A DNA stretch of 64,000 nt from Rhodopirellula islandica (GTDB lineage: Bacteria > Planctomycetota > Planctomycetia > Pirellulales > Pirellulaceae). Positions 42,737-50,919 of this stretch are shown one piece after another. The stretch covers positions 1 through 64,000 of the forward strand of contig NZ_LECT01000045.1 in assembly GCF_001027925.1 (NCBI RefSeq). The letters are read 5' to 3'. A model generated the notes under the pieces. It saw only the letters and a list, made by a program, of their open reading frames with translations. It made no database searches and was not told the DNA's origin. Position numbers and translations under genes: made by a program. How positions within the stretch are numbered: position 1 is the stretch's first letter; each line of letters starts with the position of its first letter.

Positions 42737-44752
42737 TTGAGCACGTTTGATGTTGCGGGCCTGAATCCGCCACAAGCCGAAGCGGTGCAGACTTTGTCTG
42801 GCCCGCTCCTGGTGCTCGCCGGTGCTGGCACGGGCAAGACCCGTGTGGTGACGTTTCGCATTGCGAATCTGATCAAGCACGGCGTTTCGCCTGATCGCAT
42901 CTTGGCGGTCACGTTCACCAACAAAGCGGCTGGTGAAATGCAGGATCGTGTGGCCGATCTGCTGGGATATAAAAAGCAGAAGCGGAAACGCGGCCAAAAA
43001 GGGCCGCCCAAGCCCACCATCAGCACGTTTCATGCTCAGTGCGTGAAAATCCTTCGCGAGCATGCACCCGCGCTCGGCTTTCCCGCGACCTTTGCGATTT
43101 ATGACCGCAGTGATCAAGAGTCACTGGCGCGAGCGATTCTGCGTGAGTTGCGGTTGCCGAACACGGCTCTGAAACCCAATGACATGCTCTCGATCATCAG
43201 TGGTTGGAAGAGCGCGTCGGTGTTTCCGGAGGAAGCGATGAGCATCGCCAGCACCGACAAGGAGCATTTCGCTGCGTCCGGCTACCGGCGTTACCAGAAT
43301 GGGCTGCGTGCTCGCGGGGCCATGGACTTTGATGACTTGCTGCTGCAAACCGAGATGCTGTTCAGTGAGCACGCAGAGATTCGTGATCGTGAAGCGAGCA
43401 AGTACGACCATGTGTTGGTCGATGAGTACCAGGACACCAACGGGAGCCAGTACCGGATCACCAAGTTCCTGACCGAGGCTCACCGGAACCTGTGCGTCGT
43501 CGGCGACGATGATCAGTCGATTTACGCTTGGAGAGGTGCGGACGTGTCGCACATTCTCAGTTTCAGCAAGGATTGGCCGGACGCGAAAGTGGTTTGGCTG
43601 GAGGACAATTATCGCAGCACGGGAGCCATTTTGGAGATGGCCAACACGCTGATTGACTTCAACACGGTGCGTCACGACAAGGTGCTCAAGCCCTATCGGC
43701 CGTCCGGCAAACGCCCTCGGATCGTGCAGCACAAAGACGAGCAAGCCGAGGCAGAGACCGTCGTTCGTGAGATCAAGCACTTGATCGACAACGAGCACAT
43801 TCAGCCCAAAGACATCTCGATTTTGTTTCGAACCAACGAGCAGCCTCGTCTGTTTGAGACCGAACTGCGGAAGCACGATGTGCCCTACGTGATGCTGGGC
43901 AGTCAGTCGTTCTTTGATCGTCGCGAAGTTCGTGACATCGTGGCTTATTTGAAGTGGATCAATCAGCCGGACGATGAGATTTCGTTGCTGCGAGTGATCA
44001 ACACGCCCGCGCGGGGACTGAGCAACAAGTCCGTGAGGATGTTGATCGACCGCGCGGTTGCCAAGGGGATTCCGGTTTGGCAGGTGATGAATGATCCTGA
44101 GTCGGTTGCCGATTTGACTCCGGCGGCACTGCGCGGGATCGACCAACTGAAGCAGTTGTTGGGAGACGTTCAGCAGCGGCTTTCCAACGAAACCATGCGA
44201 GAAGGTTTGGAGACTTTGTTGCAGCGGACAGCGTACGCGGATGAGATCGCGCGTCTGTACGACCAGCCTGATGAGCGTGAGTCTCGGATGGCATCGATTG
44301 GTGAAGTCGCCAACGCGGTTGCCGCTTACGAAGACAAAAACGAAGAGCCTGATCTATCGGGGTTCTTGTCCGACATCGCGCTCGCCGGTCGCGAGATGGG
44401 CAGCGAAAAAGACAAGCTGGCGATGAAGAACGCGGTGTGGTTGTTGACCATGCACGCGGCCAAAGGACTGGAGTTCCCGGTCGTCTACATGGTCGGCATG
44501 GAAGATGGGATTCTGCCACACAGTCGCACGTTGAAGGGCGGGATGGACGAGGACATCGCCGAGGAGCGGCGGTTGTGTTACGTCGGCATCACTCGTGCCC
44601 AAGATCAGCTGACGATGTCGCTGGCATTGACGCGTCGTAAGTGGGGAAAGCCACGTCCGACCAAGCCGAGCATGTTCCTGTACGAGATCACCGGCCAAGC
44701 CGACAATCCGAACAAGTATCGGAAGCGAAAGCAGGGAGCGCCACGACCGTAG
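42737..44752 (+). CDS. ATP-dependent DNA helicase of the UvrD/PcrA/Rep family
   Basis: The protein has 671 residues of superfamily 1A, a 3'-5' DNA helicase for repair and replication restart. It starts LNPPQAEAVQTLSGPLLVLA and has Walker A GAGTGKT, motif Ia TFTNKAAGEM, motif II VDEYQDTN, motif III GDDDQSIYAWRGA, motif IV LEDNYRST, motif V TMHAAKGLEFPVVYMVGMED and motif VI RRLCYVGITRA. A KKQKRKRGQKGPPKP basic insert near residue 80 lies in the 1B region. The C-terminal PcrA tail is short. The start codon is TTG at 42737 with no strong SD, 25 nt after rpmA, so expression may depend on read-through. Confidence 0.93.
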   Translation: MSTFDVAGLNPPQAEAVQTLSGPLLVLAGAGTGKTRVVTFRIANLIKHGVSPDRILAVTFTNKAAGEMQDRVADLLGYKKQKRKRGQKGPPKPTISTFHAQCVKILREHAPALGFPATFAIYDRSDQESLARAILRELRLPNTALKPNDMLSIISGWKSASVFPEEAMSIASTDKEHFAASGYRRYQNGLRARGAMDFDDLLLQTEMLFSEHAEIRDREASKYDHVLVDEYQDTNGSQYRITKFLTEAHRNLCVVGDDDQSIYAWRGADVSHILSFSKDWPDAKVVWLEDNYRSTGAILEMANTLIDFNTVRHDKVLKPYRPSGKRPRIVQHKDEQAEAETVVREIKHLIDNEHIQPKDISILFRTNEQPRLFETELRKHDVPYVMLGSQSFFDRREVRDIVAYLKWINQPDDEISLLRVINTPARGLSNKSVRMLIDRAVAKGIPVWQVMNDPESVADLTPAALRGIDQLKQLLGDVQQRLSNETMREGLETLLQRTAYADEIARLYDQPDERESRMASIGEVANAVAAYEDKNEEPDLSGFLSDIALAGREMGSEKDKLAMKNAVWLLTMHAAKGLEFPVVYMVGMEDGILPHSRTLKGGMDEDIAEERRLCYVGITRAQDQLTMSLALTRRKWGKPRPTKPSMFLYEITGQADNPNKYRKRKQGAPRP

Positions 44753-44885
44753 GGTGTGGCGCTCAAGGTAGGAAAGCCAGGGAGTGCCGACAGGTGTTCG
44801 GGGCGTGTTCCCAGTTGCCGTCGCTCCGCGACTGGTTGTCGGTATCGGGGCGTTTGAAGAACCGCGGAGCGGTGACAGTTGTTAG

Positions 44886-44906
44886 CCTCGGGTTTTCAAC
44901 CCGAGG
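44886..44906. repeat. Perfect hairpin CCTCGGGTT/AACCCGAGG
   Basis: Nine-base arms enclose a TTC loop. It is similar in design to 45336-45355, suggesting related interspersed palindromes; it lies about 135 nt after the helicase stop. Confidence 0.65.
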
Positions 44907-44992
44907 TCTTGGGCAACACCACCTGGCTCGGCAAGCCGCGGAGCGGCGACAGGTGGCGAGGGATGCGATGGGGGCGGATTGAAAAAGTGAAA

Positions 44993-45020
44993 TTGTAAAT
45001 TGTAAATTGTAAATTGTAAA
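44993..45020. repeat. Four exact tandem copies of TTGTAAA
   Basis: A heptamer microsatellite with exact units at 44993, 45000, 45007 and 45014, strikingly AT-rich in a GC-rich surrounding. Copy number is likely to vary between strains. Confidence 0.9.
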
Positions 45021-45113
45021 TTTCAAAATCTGGGCCGTGGAGGCGATGGCGGGGCGCGCACCGGGGGATCGTTTGGCGGGGAGCTTCGCCCCGGATGGGG
45101 CCGTCTTTCTTAG

Positions 45114-45133
45114 CTCGGGGTGGAAGCCCCGAG
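45114..45133. repeat. Perfect hairpin CTCGGGG/CCCCGAG
   Basis: Seven-base arms enclose a TGGAAG loop. It sits between the two TTCGCCCCGGA-type blocks of the cluster. Confidence 0.6.
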
Positions 45134-45335
45134 ACCGATGGCGGAACACAGGCGTTCGCCCCGGACGGGGCCGGCGTCGGGCATGCCGCGCGGGTCTCGC
45201 TGACGCGTCGGGATACCATTTCGGCGGGCTCGGGAGCCTATCGTACGGGATACGAACCGGGGGGCGTTCGGTGACGAGGCGGCAAGTAACTGTCGTCGCT
45301 CCGCGACTTGGGAGTTGTGTGCCGTCGGCGTGTGA

Positions 45336-45355
45336 CCTTGGGTTGAAACCCAAGG
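45336..45355. repeat. Perfect hairpin CCTTGGGTT/AACCCAAGG
   Basis: Nine-base arms enclose a 2-nt centre. It is a close relative of the hairpin at 44886-44906 and is flanked by CGTCGCTCCG(C/T)GACT blocks on both sides. Confidence 0.65.
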
Positions 45356-45557
45356 CTATCGGCTTTCGTCGCTCCGTGACTGGAGATTGAACCGTTTTTG
45401 TGGTGCCGCATTTTGTTGAGTTTCTGCCGCAAGCACCTCCCCCGATACTTCGTTTAGAGAGAGCTTGTTGCTGGCGGTCAACCAAACGCGTCCCCCGGAA
45501 GACGGTACCGCGTCGGGAGGGTGAAGCAGGTCGGTAGGGCTTCTCCGCCGACGGCGT

Positions 45558-47048
45558 TCAGTCTTGGAAGGGCTGCCAGGGTTGCTGGCCATCTTTGGGC
45601 TGCAGGAATTTTGCGTCCACCTCTTTGTACCAGCGATGAAGTTGGTCTCGCATCGCGTTCACTCTTTGAGGGTGTTGTTCAGCGAGATCGTTCAGTTCGC
45701 CGATGTCGTCCTTCAGGTTGTAGAGGTGGACTCGTCCGTCTTCGTAGCGTTCAATCAGTTTCCAATCGCCTTCGCGAATGGCTCCGCCGGGGAAGCTGCC
45801 TTGGTTGCTGTAGTGAGGGTAGTGCCAGTAGAGAGCTTGCCGGTCCAGGGATTCAGCGCCGCGAAGGAGCGGTTTGAGTGAGACACCATCGAGTTGTTGT
45901 TGCTGAGGGGCGGTTTGCCCGCAGAGGTCCAGGATCGTGGGATAGAAGTCGATGCTGCAAACAGGTTCATTGCTGGTCGTTCCTGGCTTCGTGATTCCTG
46001 GGGCGCGAATCATGAACGCCTCACGGATCCCGCCTTCGTAGACCCAGCCCTTGCCGCCTCGGAGGGGAAGGTTGGAGGTTGGCCAGCCTTCGGATGTGCT
46101 CAGTCCACCGTTGTCGGAGGTCAGGATCACGATGGTTTCTTCGGTGAGGCCGAGGTCGTCGATCTGCTGGAGGACGCGGCCGACGGCTTGATCCATCGCT
46201 TCCACCATGGCGGCGTACGTGGCGTGGCTTTGGAGTTGTCGGACGGGGCGTCCCTTCCACTCGGGTTTGCCCCACAGCTTTTCTTCTTCGCCAAAGGCCT
46301 CTTGTTCGGTCAGCCCGAGGCGTTCGGCCTTGGCTTTGTATTTCTTGACCAGTTCGGGTGGTGCCATCAGCGGCGTGTGGACGCTGTAAAACGACAGGTA
46401 GGTGAGAAACGGTTCGTCTTGGTGTTGTTCGATGAACTTGGAAGCTTCTTTGGCGAGCCGATCGGGAAGGTGTTCCCCGGTCGTGTTGTCTTCCAAGCGA
46501 GGGTTCTCAAACGGCGAGAAGTATCGCTTGCCGCTGTAGGGGCCGCCTGCGTTGTGGCCGCCTTGGTTGACGTCAAACCCTTGGTGTTCTGGCCAGTATT
46601 CCTCGGACGGGCCAAGGTGCCATTTGCCAGCGAAGAAGGTGGCGTAGCCGTTCGACTTCAGGGACTCGGCCAAGGTGACTTCTTCCAAGGGCATCCGGTT
46701 GTTCAGCGGCGCGGGATGAAACTTGCCTGGACGGGTGCCGGTGAAGAAGTTGGTCGCGTCAACGCGAGACGGGTACTTGCCCGCGAGGATGCTGTACCGG
46801 GTCGGACTGCAGACCGGGTTGGCCGCGTAGCCATCGGTGAATCGCATTCCCGATTGCGACAGTCGGTCGATGTTGGGCGTTTCGTAAAACGTGTCGGGGT
46901 TGTTGGCGCCGATGTCCATGTAGCCGAGGTCGTCGACCAAAAAGAAGACAACGTTGGGCGGCGATTTTTCTTCGGCATTGGCGAGTCGCGGCATTGTCGC
47001 GACGAGCAGCGACAGCGCGGCGATGGGAAGGAGGGATCGGGTCAACAT
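45558..47048 (-). CDS. Secreted arylsulfatase-type sulfatase
   Basis: The protein has 496 residues from ATG 47048, chosen because it opens a signal peptide (LLPIAALSLLVATM, cleavage near ANAEE). Landmarks are PPNVVFFLVDDLGYMDIGAN, the formylglycine site VCSPTRYSILAGKYPSR, FAGKWHLGPS, FYSVHTPLMAP, and ILTSDNGGLSTSEGWPTSNL. It is a periplasmic sulfate-ester hydrolase, probably of sulfated polysaccharides. It resembles arylsulfatase A/B-type enzymes more than the sulfatase at 35755-37188 does. The gene lies 65 nt downstream of the phosphotransferase gene and may share its transcript. Confidence 0.93.
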   Translation of the reverse strand: MLTRSLLPIAALSLLVATMPRLANAEEKSPPNVVFFLVDDLGYMDIGANNPDTFYETPNIDRLSQSGMRFTDGYAANPVCSPTRYSILAGKYPSRVDATNFFTGTRPGKFHPAPLNNRMPLEEVTLAESLKSNGYATFFAGKWHLGPSEEYWPEHQGFDVNQGGHNAGGPYSGKRYFSPFENPRLEDNTTGEHLPDRLAKEASKFIEQHQDEPFLTYLSFYSVHTPLMAPPELVKKYKAKAERLGLTEQEAFGEEEKLWGKPEWKGRPVRQLQSHATYAAMVEAMDQAVGRVLQQIDDLGLTEETIVILTSDNGGLSTSEGWPTSNLPLRGGKGWVYEGGIREAFMIRAPGITKPGTTSNEPVCSIDFYPTILDLCGQTAPQQQQLDGVSLKPLLRGAESLDRQALYWHYPHYSNQGSFPGGAIREGDWKLIERYEDGRVHLYNLKDDIGELNDLAEQHPQRVNAMRDQLHRWYKEVDAKFLQPKDGQQPWQPFQD

Positions 47049-47113
47049 GTCGCAGGATTCCAGTTGAGAGTCAGAAGGGGTGTGCCGCCCAGCGTCGCTT
47101 CGTTTGGTGAAGT

Positions 47114-48190
47114 TTAATCGTTCGGTGAAGGCGTGTGCTCGCGGCCAAGGTGTTCCAACGCCAGGTTGGTCATGCGATGGGAGTACCCGGTGAGTTTCGT
47201 GTGACCGGGGCACCAGCCTTCCAGGAACCGAACAAAGTCGGCCCAGGCGATCGGGTACAGTTTACGCCATGAATTTTCTAACGCAGTGAATTCGATTCGT
47301 TCGGTGCCGTGAGTTGACATTGCGTCCCGCAGGGAATCGAAGTAGGTCGCGAGGTAGCGAGATTCATTTCGCTCGCATTCGGATTGGCTGACGCAGCTGC
47401 TCAGGAAATAAGCGACGTCCTTCATGCCGCAGCCGCGACCGACGTATTGGAAGTCGACCATCGCAGGGGATTGGTCATGACCAGCGGCAAAGCACAGGTT
47501 GGCCACTTTCGCATCGCCGTGCACCAGCGTTTGAAACTCGCAATCGTTGAGGCACGCGTCGATCGCCGCGGCGGCCTGTTTCAATGCCCCTTCCGGCATC
47601 GTTTCGAATTCGTCAGGCCGCGTCGCCAGGTGCCAGTAGGTTCCGATCGGCCACAGGTCGTTCCACTGGTTCGCTTGGTCCCGGCGGTGCAGGAATCGAG
47701 CGTGGAAGTGTGCGAGCCATCGCAACCCTTGGTTCACGCCAACGGCGTTGAGGCTGCGATGGCGGATCGGATAGCCCGCTTGGTCCAGGTCTTCGAGAAC
47801 GATGATCTGGCCCGCGGGCAACTCGGCTTGGGCCAGGCACTTTGCGACTCGGCAGGACTCGTCGCAGTGGCTGGCGTGGTGAGCGTAGAACGCCGACTCG
47901 ACTTCGTACGATCGGAGTTTGCGACGGTGAGACTGCGATGTGTTCCAGCCACGCGGGTGAGCGCCACCCGGCTCGGTGGAGCTGGGCGGCGAGATTTGTT
48001 TGACGATGACACTGGTTGCCCGGGATGTGCTCGTCGAGGAGTCTGAATCGGGCCAGGTTGGTTGCTTCAGTTTGACTCGCAGGATTTGTCCATAGCCGCT
48101 CCAGAGCGTTTGAACATGCTGAACTTCGTCGATGGACGAGGCTCCTGAGATGTCTTGCAGCCAAGCGGCCGATTCGGGGGGCAAAGTCAA
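47114..48190 (-). CDS. Phosphotransferase of the aminoglycoside/choline/ecdysteroid kinase-like fold
   Basis: The protein has 358 residues with a TTG start overlapping the preceding stop (TTGA). Kinase-like landmarks are IVKQISPP (ATP lysine), YEVESAFYAHHA, IIVLEDLDQAGYP (hinge), LVHGDAKVANLCF (catalytic Asp in HGD, Asn) and AMVDFQYVGRGCGMKDVAYF (metal Asp). The layout matches EcKL/DUF1679-type kinases, which phosphorylate small alcohols or steroids; the substrate here cannot be inferred. It follows the peroxiredoxin-like gene. Confidence 0.85.
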   Translation of the reverse strand: MTLPPESAAWLQDISGASSIDEVQHVQTLWSGYGQILRVKLKQPTWPDSDSSTSTSRATSVIVKQISPPSSTEPGGAHPRGWNTSQSHRRKLRSYEVESAFYAHHASHCDESCRVAKCLAQAELPAGQIIVLEDLDQAGYPIRHRSLNAVGVNQGLRWLAHFHARFLHRRDQANQWNDLWPIGTYWHLATRPDEFETMPEGALKQAAAAIDACLNDCEFQTLVHGDAKVANLCFAAGHDQSPAMVDFQYVGRGCGMKDVAYFLSSCVSQSECERNESRYLATYFDSLRDAMSTHGTERIEFTALENSWRKLYPIAWADFVRFLEGWCPGHTKLTGYSHRMTNLALEHLGREHTPSPND

Positions 48191-48783
48191 AATTGATCCA
48201 AGACAGTGGTCGCCGTGGTGCGACCTCGGTGAGTGCGGCTGATGTTCACGAAATCAATTTTGCCATCTTTGCCGATCACGATGGTGGTCGGGTAGGCCGT
48301 TTCTCGAGGAGCGTTCCAACGAAGTCCGTAGGCCTGGGTGAAGGAGTGGTCTGGGTCCAAGAGCATTGTGAAGGGGGCGGGCAACTTGGAGTCTTGGAGG
48401 AAGTCTTCCGCCCTGGCCTTGAGTTCCGCGGCGGGGCCGGGGTAGATCAGCAGGACTTCGATGTTTCGTTGGCGGAAGTGGCGGGCATGTTTGACCAGGT
48501 CAGCGACTTGCCCGGCACAGGCGGGACACTGACTGCCCGGAAAACCTCGCAGAACAACGACCACCACGGGGGCTTCGCCCGTGACATCGCTCAGGCTGAC
48601 CTCGCCCGAACGTTTGCCAGCCACCGCCTCGAGTCGAAATTCCTTGGCCATTCGTCCGACTTCTGGCTCGGCTCTCTGCCTGTTCGGGGTGGCGTCGGTG
48701 GCGTTTGCCAATTCGCAACAGAAAACGCCGGTGGCAAGCGCAGCAACGAGCGTCATGGCTGGCAAGGTGGACTTGGGGAGCAT
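48187..48783 (-). CDS. Exported peroxiredoxin/redoxin (AhpC-TSA type)
   Basis: The protein has 198 residues. The signal peptide (STLPAMTLVAALATGVFCC) ends near ANA-TD. The redoxin fold shows VVVVLRGFPGSQCPACAGQV, with Cys-Pro-Ala-Cys in place of the usual peroxidatic T-x-x-C alone, LLIYPGPAAELKARAEDFL, FTMLLDPDHSFTQAYGL and PTTIVIGKDGKIDFVN. It either detoxifies peroxides or acts as a thiol oxidoreductase outside the cytoplasm; the CxxC makes the latter possible. Its stop overlaps the start of the phosphotransferase gene. Confidence 0.85.
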   Translation of the reverse strand: MLPKSTLPAMTLVAALATGVFCCELANATDATPNRQRAEPEVGRMAKEFRLEAVAGKRSGEVSLSDVTGEAPVVVVVLRGFPGSQCPACAGQVADLVKHARHFRQRNIEVLLIYPGPAAELKARAEDFLQDSKLPAPFTMLLDPDHSFTQAYGLRWNAPRETAYPTTIVIGKDGKIDFVNISRTHRGRTTATTVLDQF

Positions 48784-48922
48784 CGTGTCGTCTCAATTGG
48801 GGGCAAAGAAATCAACGCACTTTGGCAAACACCGCTGCGTGTTCATTTTGAGCGTCGGTTCGGTGGAGCGCAAGGCTTGAGGGCCAATCGTCAATTGCTG
48901 GAGCGGGCGTTAGATTGGTGGC

Positions 48923-49924
48923 ATGAATTCCGCTCGTTCCAATGATCCGTCCCATTCCGTATCCGATCCTGGGCTGTGCCGGATGGCTCACGGGTGTTTT
49001 GAGTCTCTCTGGGATTCCGCCTTGGAACTGAATTGCGAGGCGTCTGTGATCGCAGGGGCCCGCGTGTTGGACGCTGGGGTCGATTGCCGTGGCTCTTTGG
49101 CGGCTGGCCTGGGGCTGGCTCGGCTCTGCTTGGGTGATCTGGCGACGGTTTCCTATTCGCCCACGTCGCCCCAGGACCTGGTTGGGCTGGCTGTTTCGAT
49201 TCAAACGGATCATCCGGTTCGGGCCTGCTTGGGCGGTCAGTACGCAGGGTGGCCCGTTTCAGTCGGCGACTACTTCGCGATGGCGAGTGGTCCGATGCGT
49301 TCGCTTCGCGGGAAAGAGGCGATGTTGGAGCAGCTTCAGTTGTCGCGGCCGGCAACCGGGGACGACTTTGCCGTGGGTGTTCTTGAATCAGGGACGCTGC
49401 CGGGGGAGGACGTGATTCAGGCGATGGCGGATGAATGTGGCGTGGATTCCAGTCGTCTCTGTTTGGCGGTTGCTCCGAGCACCAGCATCGCTGGCAGTGC
49501 TCAAGTGGTGTCGCGAAGCGTCGAGACGGCGTTGCACAAATTGCACGCCTTGGAATTCGACGTCGCCCGTGTGATGTCGGCTCATGGCGATGCGCCCCTG
49601 CCGCCTCCAGCAAAGCTCGGTGACACGGTGGGTGGCATTGGGCGAACCAACGATGCAATGTTGTACGGGGCCCGCGTGACGCTTTGGATCGATGCCGAGG
49701 ACGATCTGATCGAGAGCGTGGCCGCGAAAATTCCTAGCGAATCCTCCGAGGATCATGGGCAGCCGTTCGCGAAAACCTTTCAGCGATACGACTACGATTT
49801 TTATCGCGTCGATCCGATGCTGTTCAGCCCCGCGGTGGTCACCATTCACTCGTTGCAAACGGGAAAATCGTGGCGTCATGGACAGCTGAACAATCGCGTT
49901 TTGCGAGAATCATTCGGGCTATGA
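48923..49924 (+). CDS. mch: Methenyltetrahydromethanopterin cyclohydrolase
   Basis: The enzyme interconverts 5,10-methenyl- and formyl-tetrahydromethanopterin in the H4MPT-linked C1 pathway (formaldehyde oxidation in planctomycetes and methylotrophs). The protein has 333 residues, normal. Landmarks are EASVIAGARVLDAGVDCRGS, GLARLCLGDLATV, GSAQVVSRSVETALHKL, GGIGRTNDAMLYGARVTLW, and FAKTFQRYDYDFYRVD followed by LFSPA. No other H4MPT gene (fae, mtdB, fhc) is visible. The stop overlaps the ATP-grasp gene by 4 nt (ATGA). Confidence 0.95.
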   Translation: MNSARSNDPSHSVSDPGLCRMAHGCFESLWDSALELNCEASVIAGARVLDAGVDCRGSLAAGLGLARLCLGDLATVSYSPTSPQDLVGLAVSIQTDHPVRACLGGQYAGWPVSVGDYFAMASGPMRSLRGKEAMLEQLQLSRPATGDDFAVGVLESGTLPGEDVIQAMADECGVDSSRLCLAVAPSTSIAGSAQVVSRSVETALHKLHALEFDVARVMSAHGDAPLPPPAKLGDTVGGIGRTNDAMLYGARVTLWIDAEDDLIESVAAKIPSESSEDHGQPFAKTFQRYDYDFYRVDPMLFSPAVVTIHSLQTGKSWRHGQLNNRVLRESFGL

Positions 49925-50919
49925 GTCGAGCGAATGTGCTGGTTCTTGGCGGGCGTGATGCGACGTCCGGGGCATCCCGGTCTCAGCCTCTTGGCCGTGC
50001 TGCCACACTGGGTTGGCACCTGCAGGAGTTGCAGGCAGCAGCCTCGCGTCGCTCGATTCGATTGCACTTTGCGGACTACGAAACATTGAGGAGCCGTCTG
50101 CACTGCGCGGACGACACGGCGCCCACTCCAACGGGCTCAACGGCATGGTGTCAGCTGCACGACGGGACGGATTCCCGCGAGCGATCGCTGGCGGATTTCG
50201 AGGCGATCCTGACCCGCACCATGCCAGCGGGTTCAATGGAACAGATCACGTTCCGGCTAGCGGTTCTGCATGATTTCGTGCGTGGGCGAAGCGGCGTCTG
50301 CCGGACTGCCTTGGTCAATCCGCCCAGTGCGTTGGAGTTTGCAATTGATAAGTATGCGACCTTGGCTCGTGTGCAATCTCTTGGTGTTCCCACCCCGCCC
50401 ACGCAGGTCGTGCAATCGCGATCGGCGGCGATGGAGGCTTTTGAAAACCTGGGTGGCGACGTGGTGATCAAGCCGATCTTTGGGGGCGAAGGTCGCGGGG
50501 TGATGCGTGTTCGCGATGCCGAGTTGGCTTGGACGGCGTTCTCAACACTCGCTCAAGTGAACGCGGTCCTGTATGTCCAGCAGTTCGTGCCGCCAGGTGG
50601 GGTGGATTTGCGAGTCTTGGTCATTGGCGATCACTCGCATGCAATCCGGCGTCGCAATGCATCCGATTTCCGGACCAACGTTCGTGGTGGCGGGCAGAGC
50701 GAACTTGTGCCGATGGAAGCGACTTGGGATCGATTGGCTCGTCAGGTCAGTGACGACTTTGGATTGAAGTTCGCTGCGATTGACTGGTTGGAAACAGAAA
50801 CCGGGGAGCTTCAATTGATCGAAGTCAACGGTATCCCAGGTTGGAAGGGGGCTCAGCGGGTCGTGCAGGAATCGATCGCGGATCAAATTCTCGAAGTCTT
50901 GGTGAATGAAAATGAGTGA
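49921..50919 (+). CDS. RimK-type ATP-grasp ligase
   Basis: The protein has 332 residues; ATG 49921 overlaps the mch stop. ATP-grasp landmarks are the DKYATLARVQSLGVPTP lid, GGDVVIKPIFGGEGRGVMRV (ATP-binding lysine and Gly loop), YVQQFVPPGGVDLRVLVIGD, and the metal site AIDWLETETGELQLIEVNGI. It belongs to the RimK/MptN group, which adds amino acids (often glutamate) to carboxylates, including the side chain of methanopterin. Coupling to mch makes a cofactor-tailoring ligase for tetrahydromethanopterin the best inference. It overlaps the next gene by 14 nt. Confidence 0.87.
   Translation: MSRANVLVLGGRDATSGASRSQPLGRAATLGWHLQELQAAASRRSIRLHFADYETLRSRLHCADDTAPTPTGSTAWCQLHDGTDSRERSLADFEAILTRTMPAGSMEQITFRLAVLHDFVRGRSGVCRTALVNPPSALEFAIDKYATLARVQSLGVPTPPTQVVQSRSAAMEAFENLGGDVVIKPIFGGEGRGVMRVRDAELAWTAFSTLAQVNAVLYVQQFVPPGGVDLRVLVIGDHSHAIRRRNASDFRTNVRGGGQSELVPMEATWDRLARQVSDDFGLKFAAIDWLETETGELQLIEVNGIPGWKGAQRVVQESIADQILEVLVNENE

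Larger units (their letters stand above)
44753..45557. other. 805-bp non-coding repeat cluster
   Basis: No gene is supported. The region carries three perfect or near-perfect hairpins (44886-44906, 45114-45133, 45336-45355), a (TTGTAAA)4 run, two copies of a TTCGCCCCGGA-GGGGCC block (about 45083 and 45156), and repeated CGTCGCTCCGCGACT blocks (44819, 45294 and, with one change, 45367) together with their complement-like CCGCGGAGCGG blocks (44859, 44937). Both flanking genes end here. Confidence 0.6.

Noticed and set aside
45894-47117. 407-codon frame antisense to a sulfatase
   Set aside because: The minus strand encodes a complete sulfatase with its formylglycine site.
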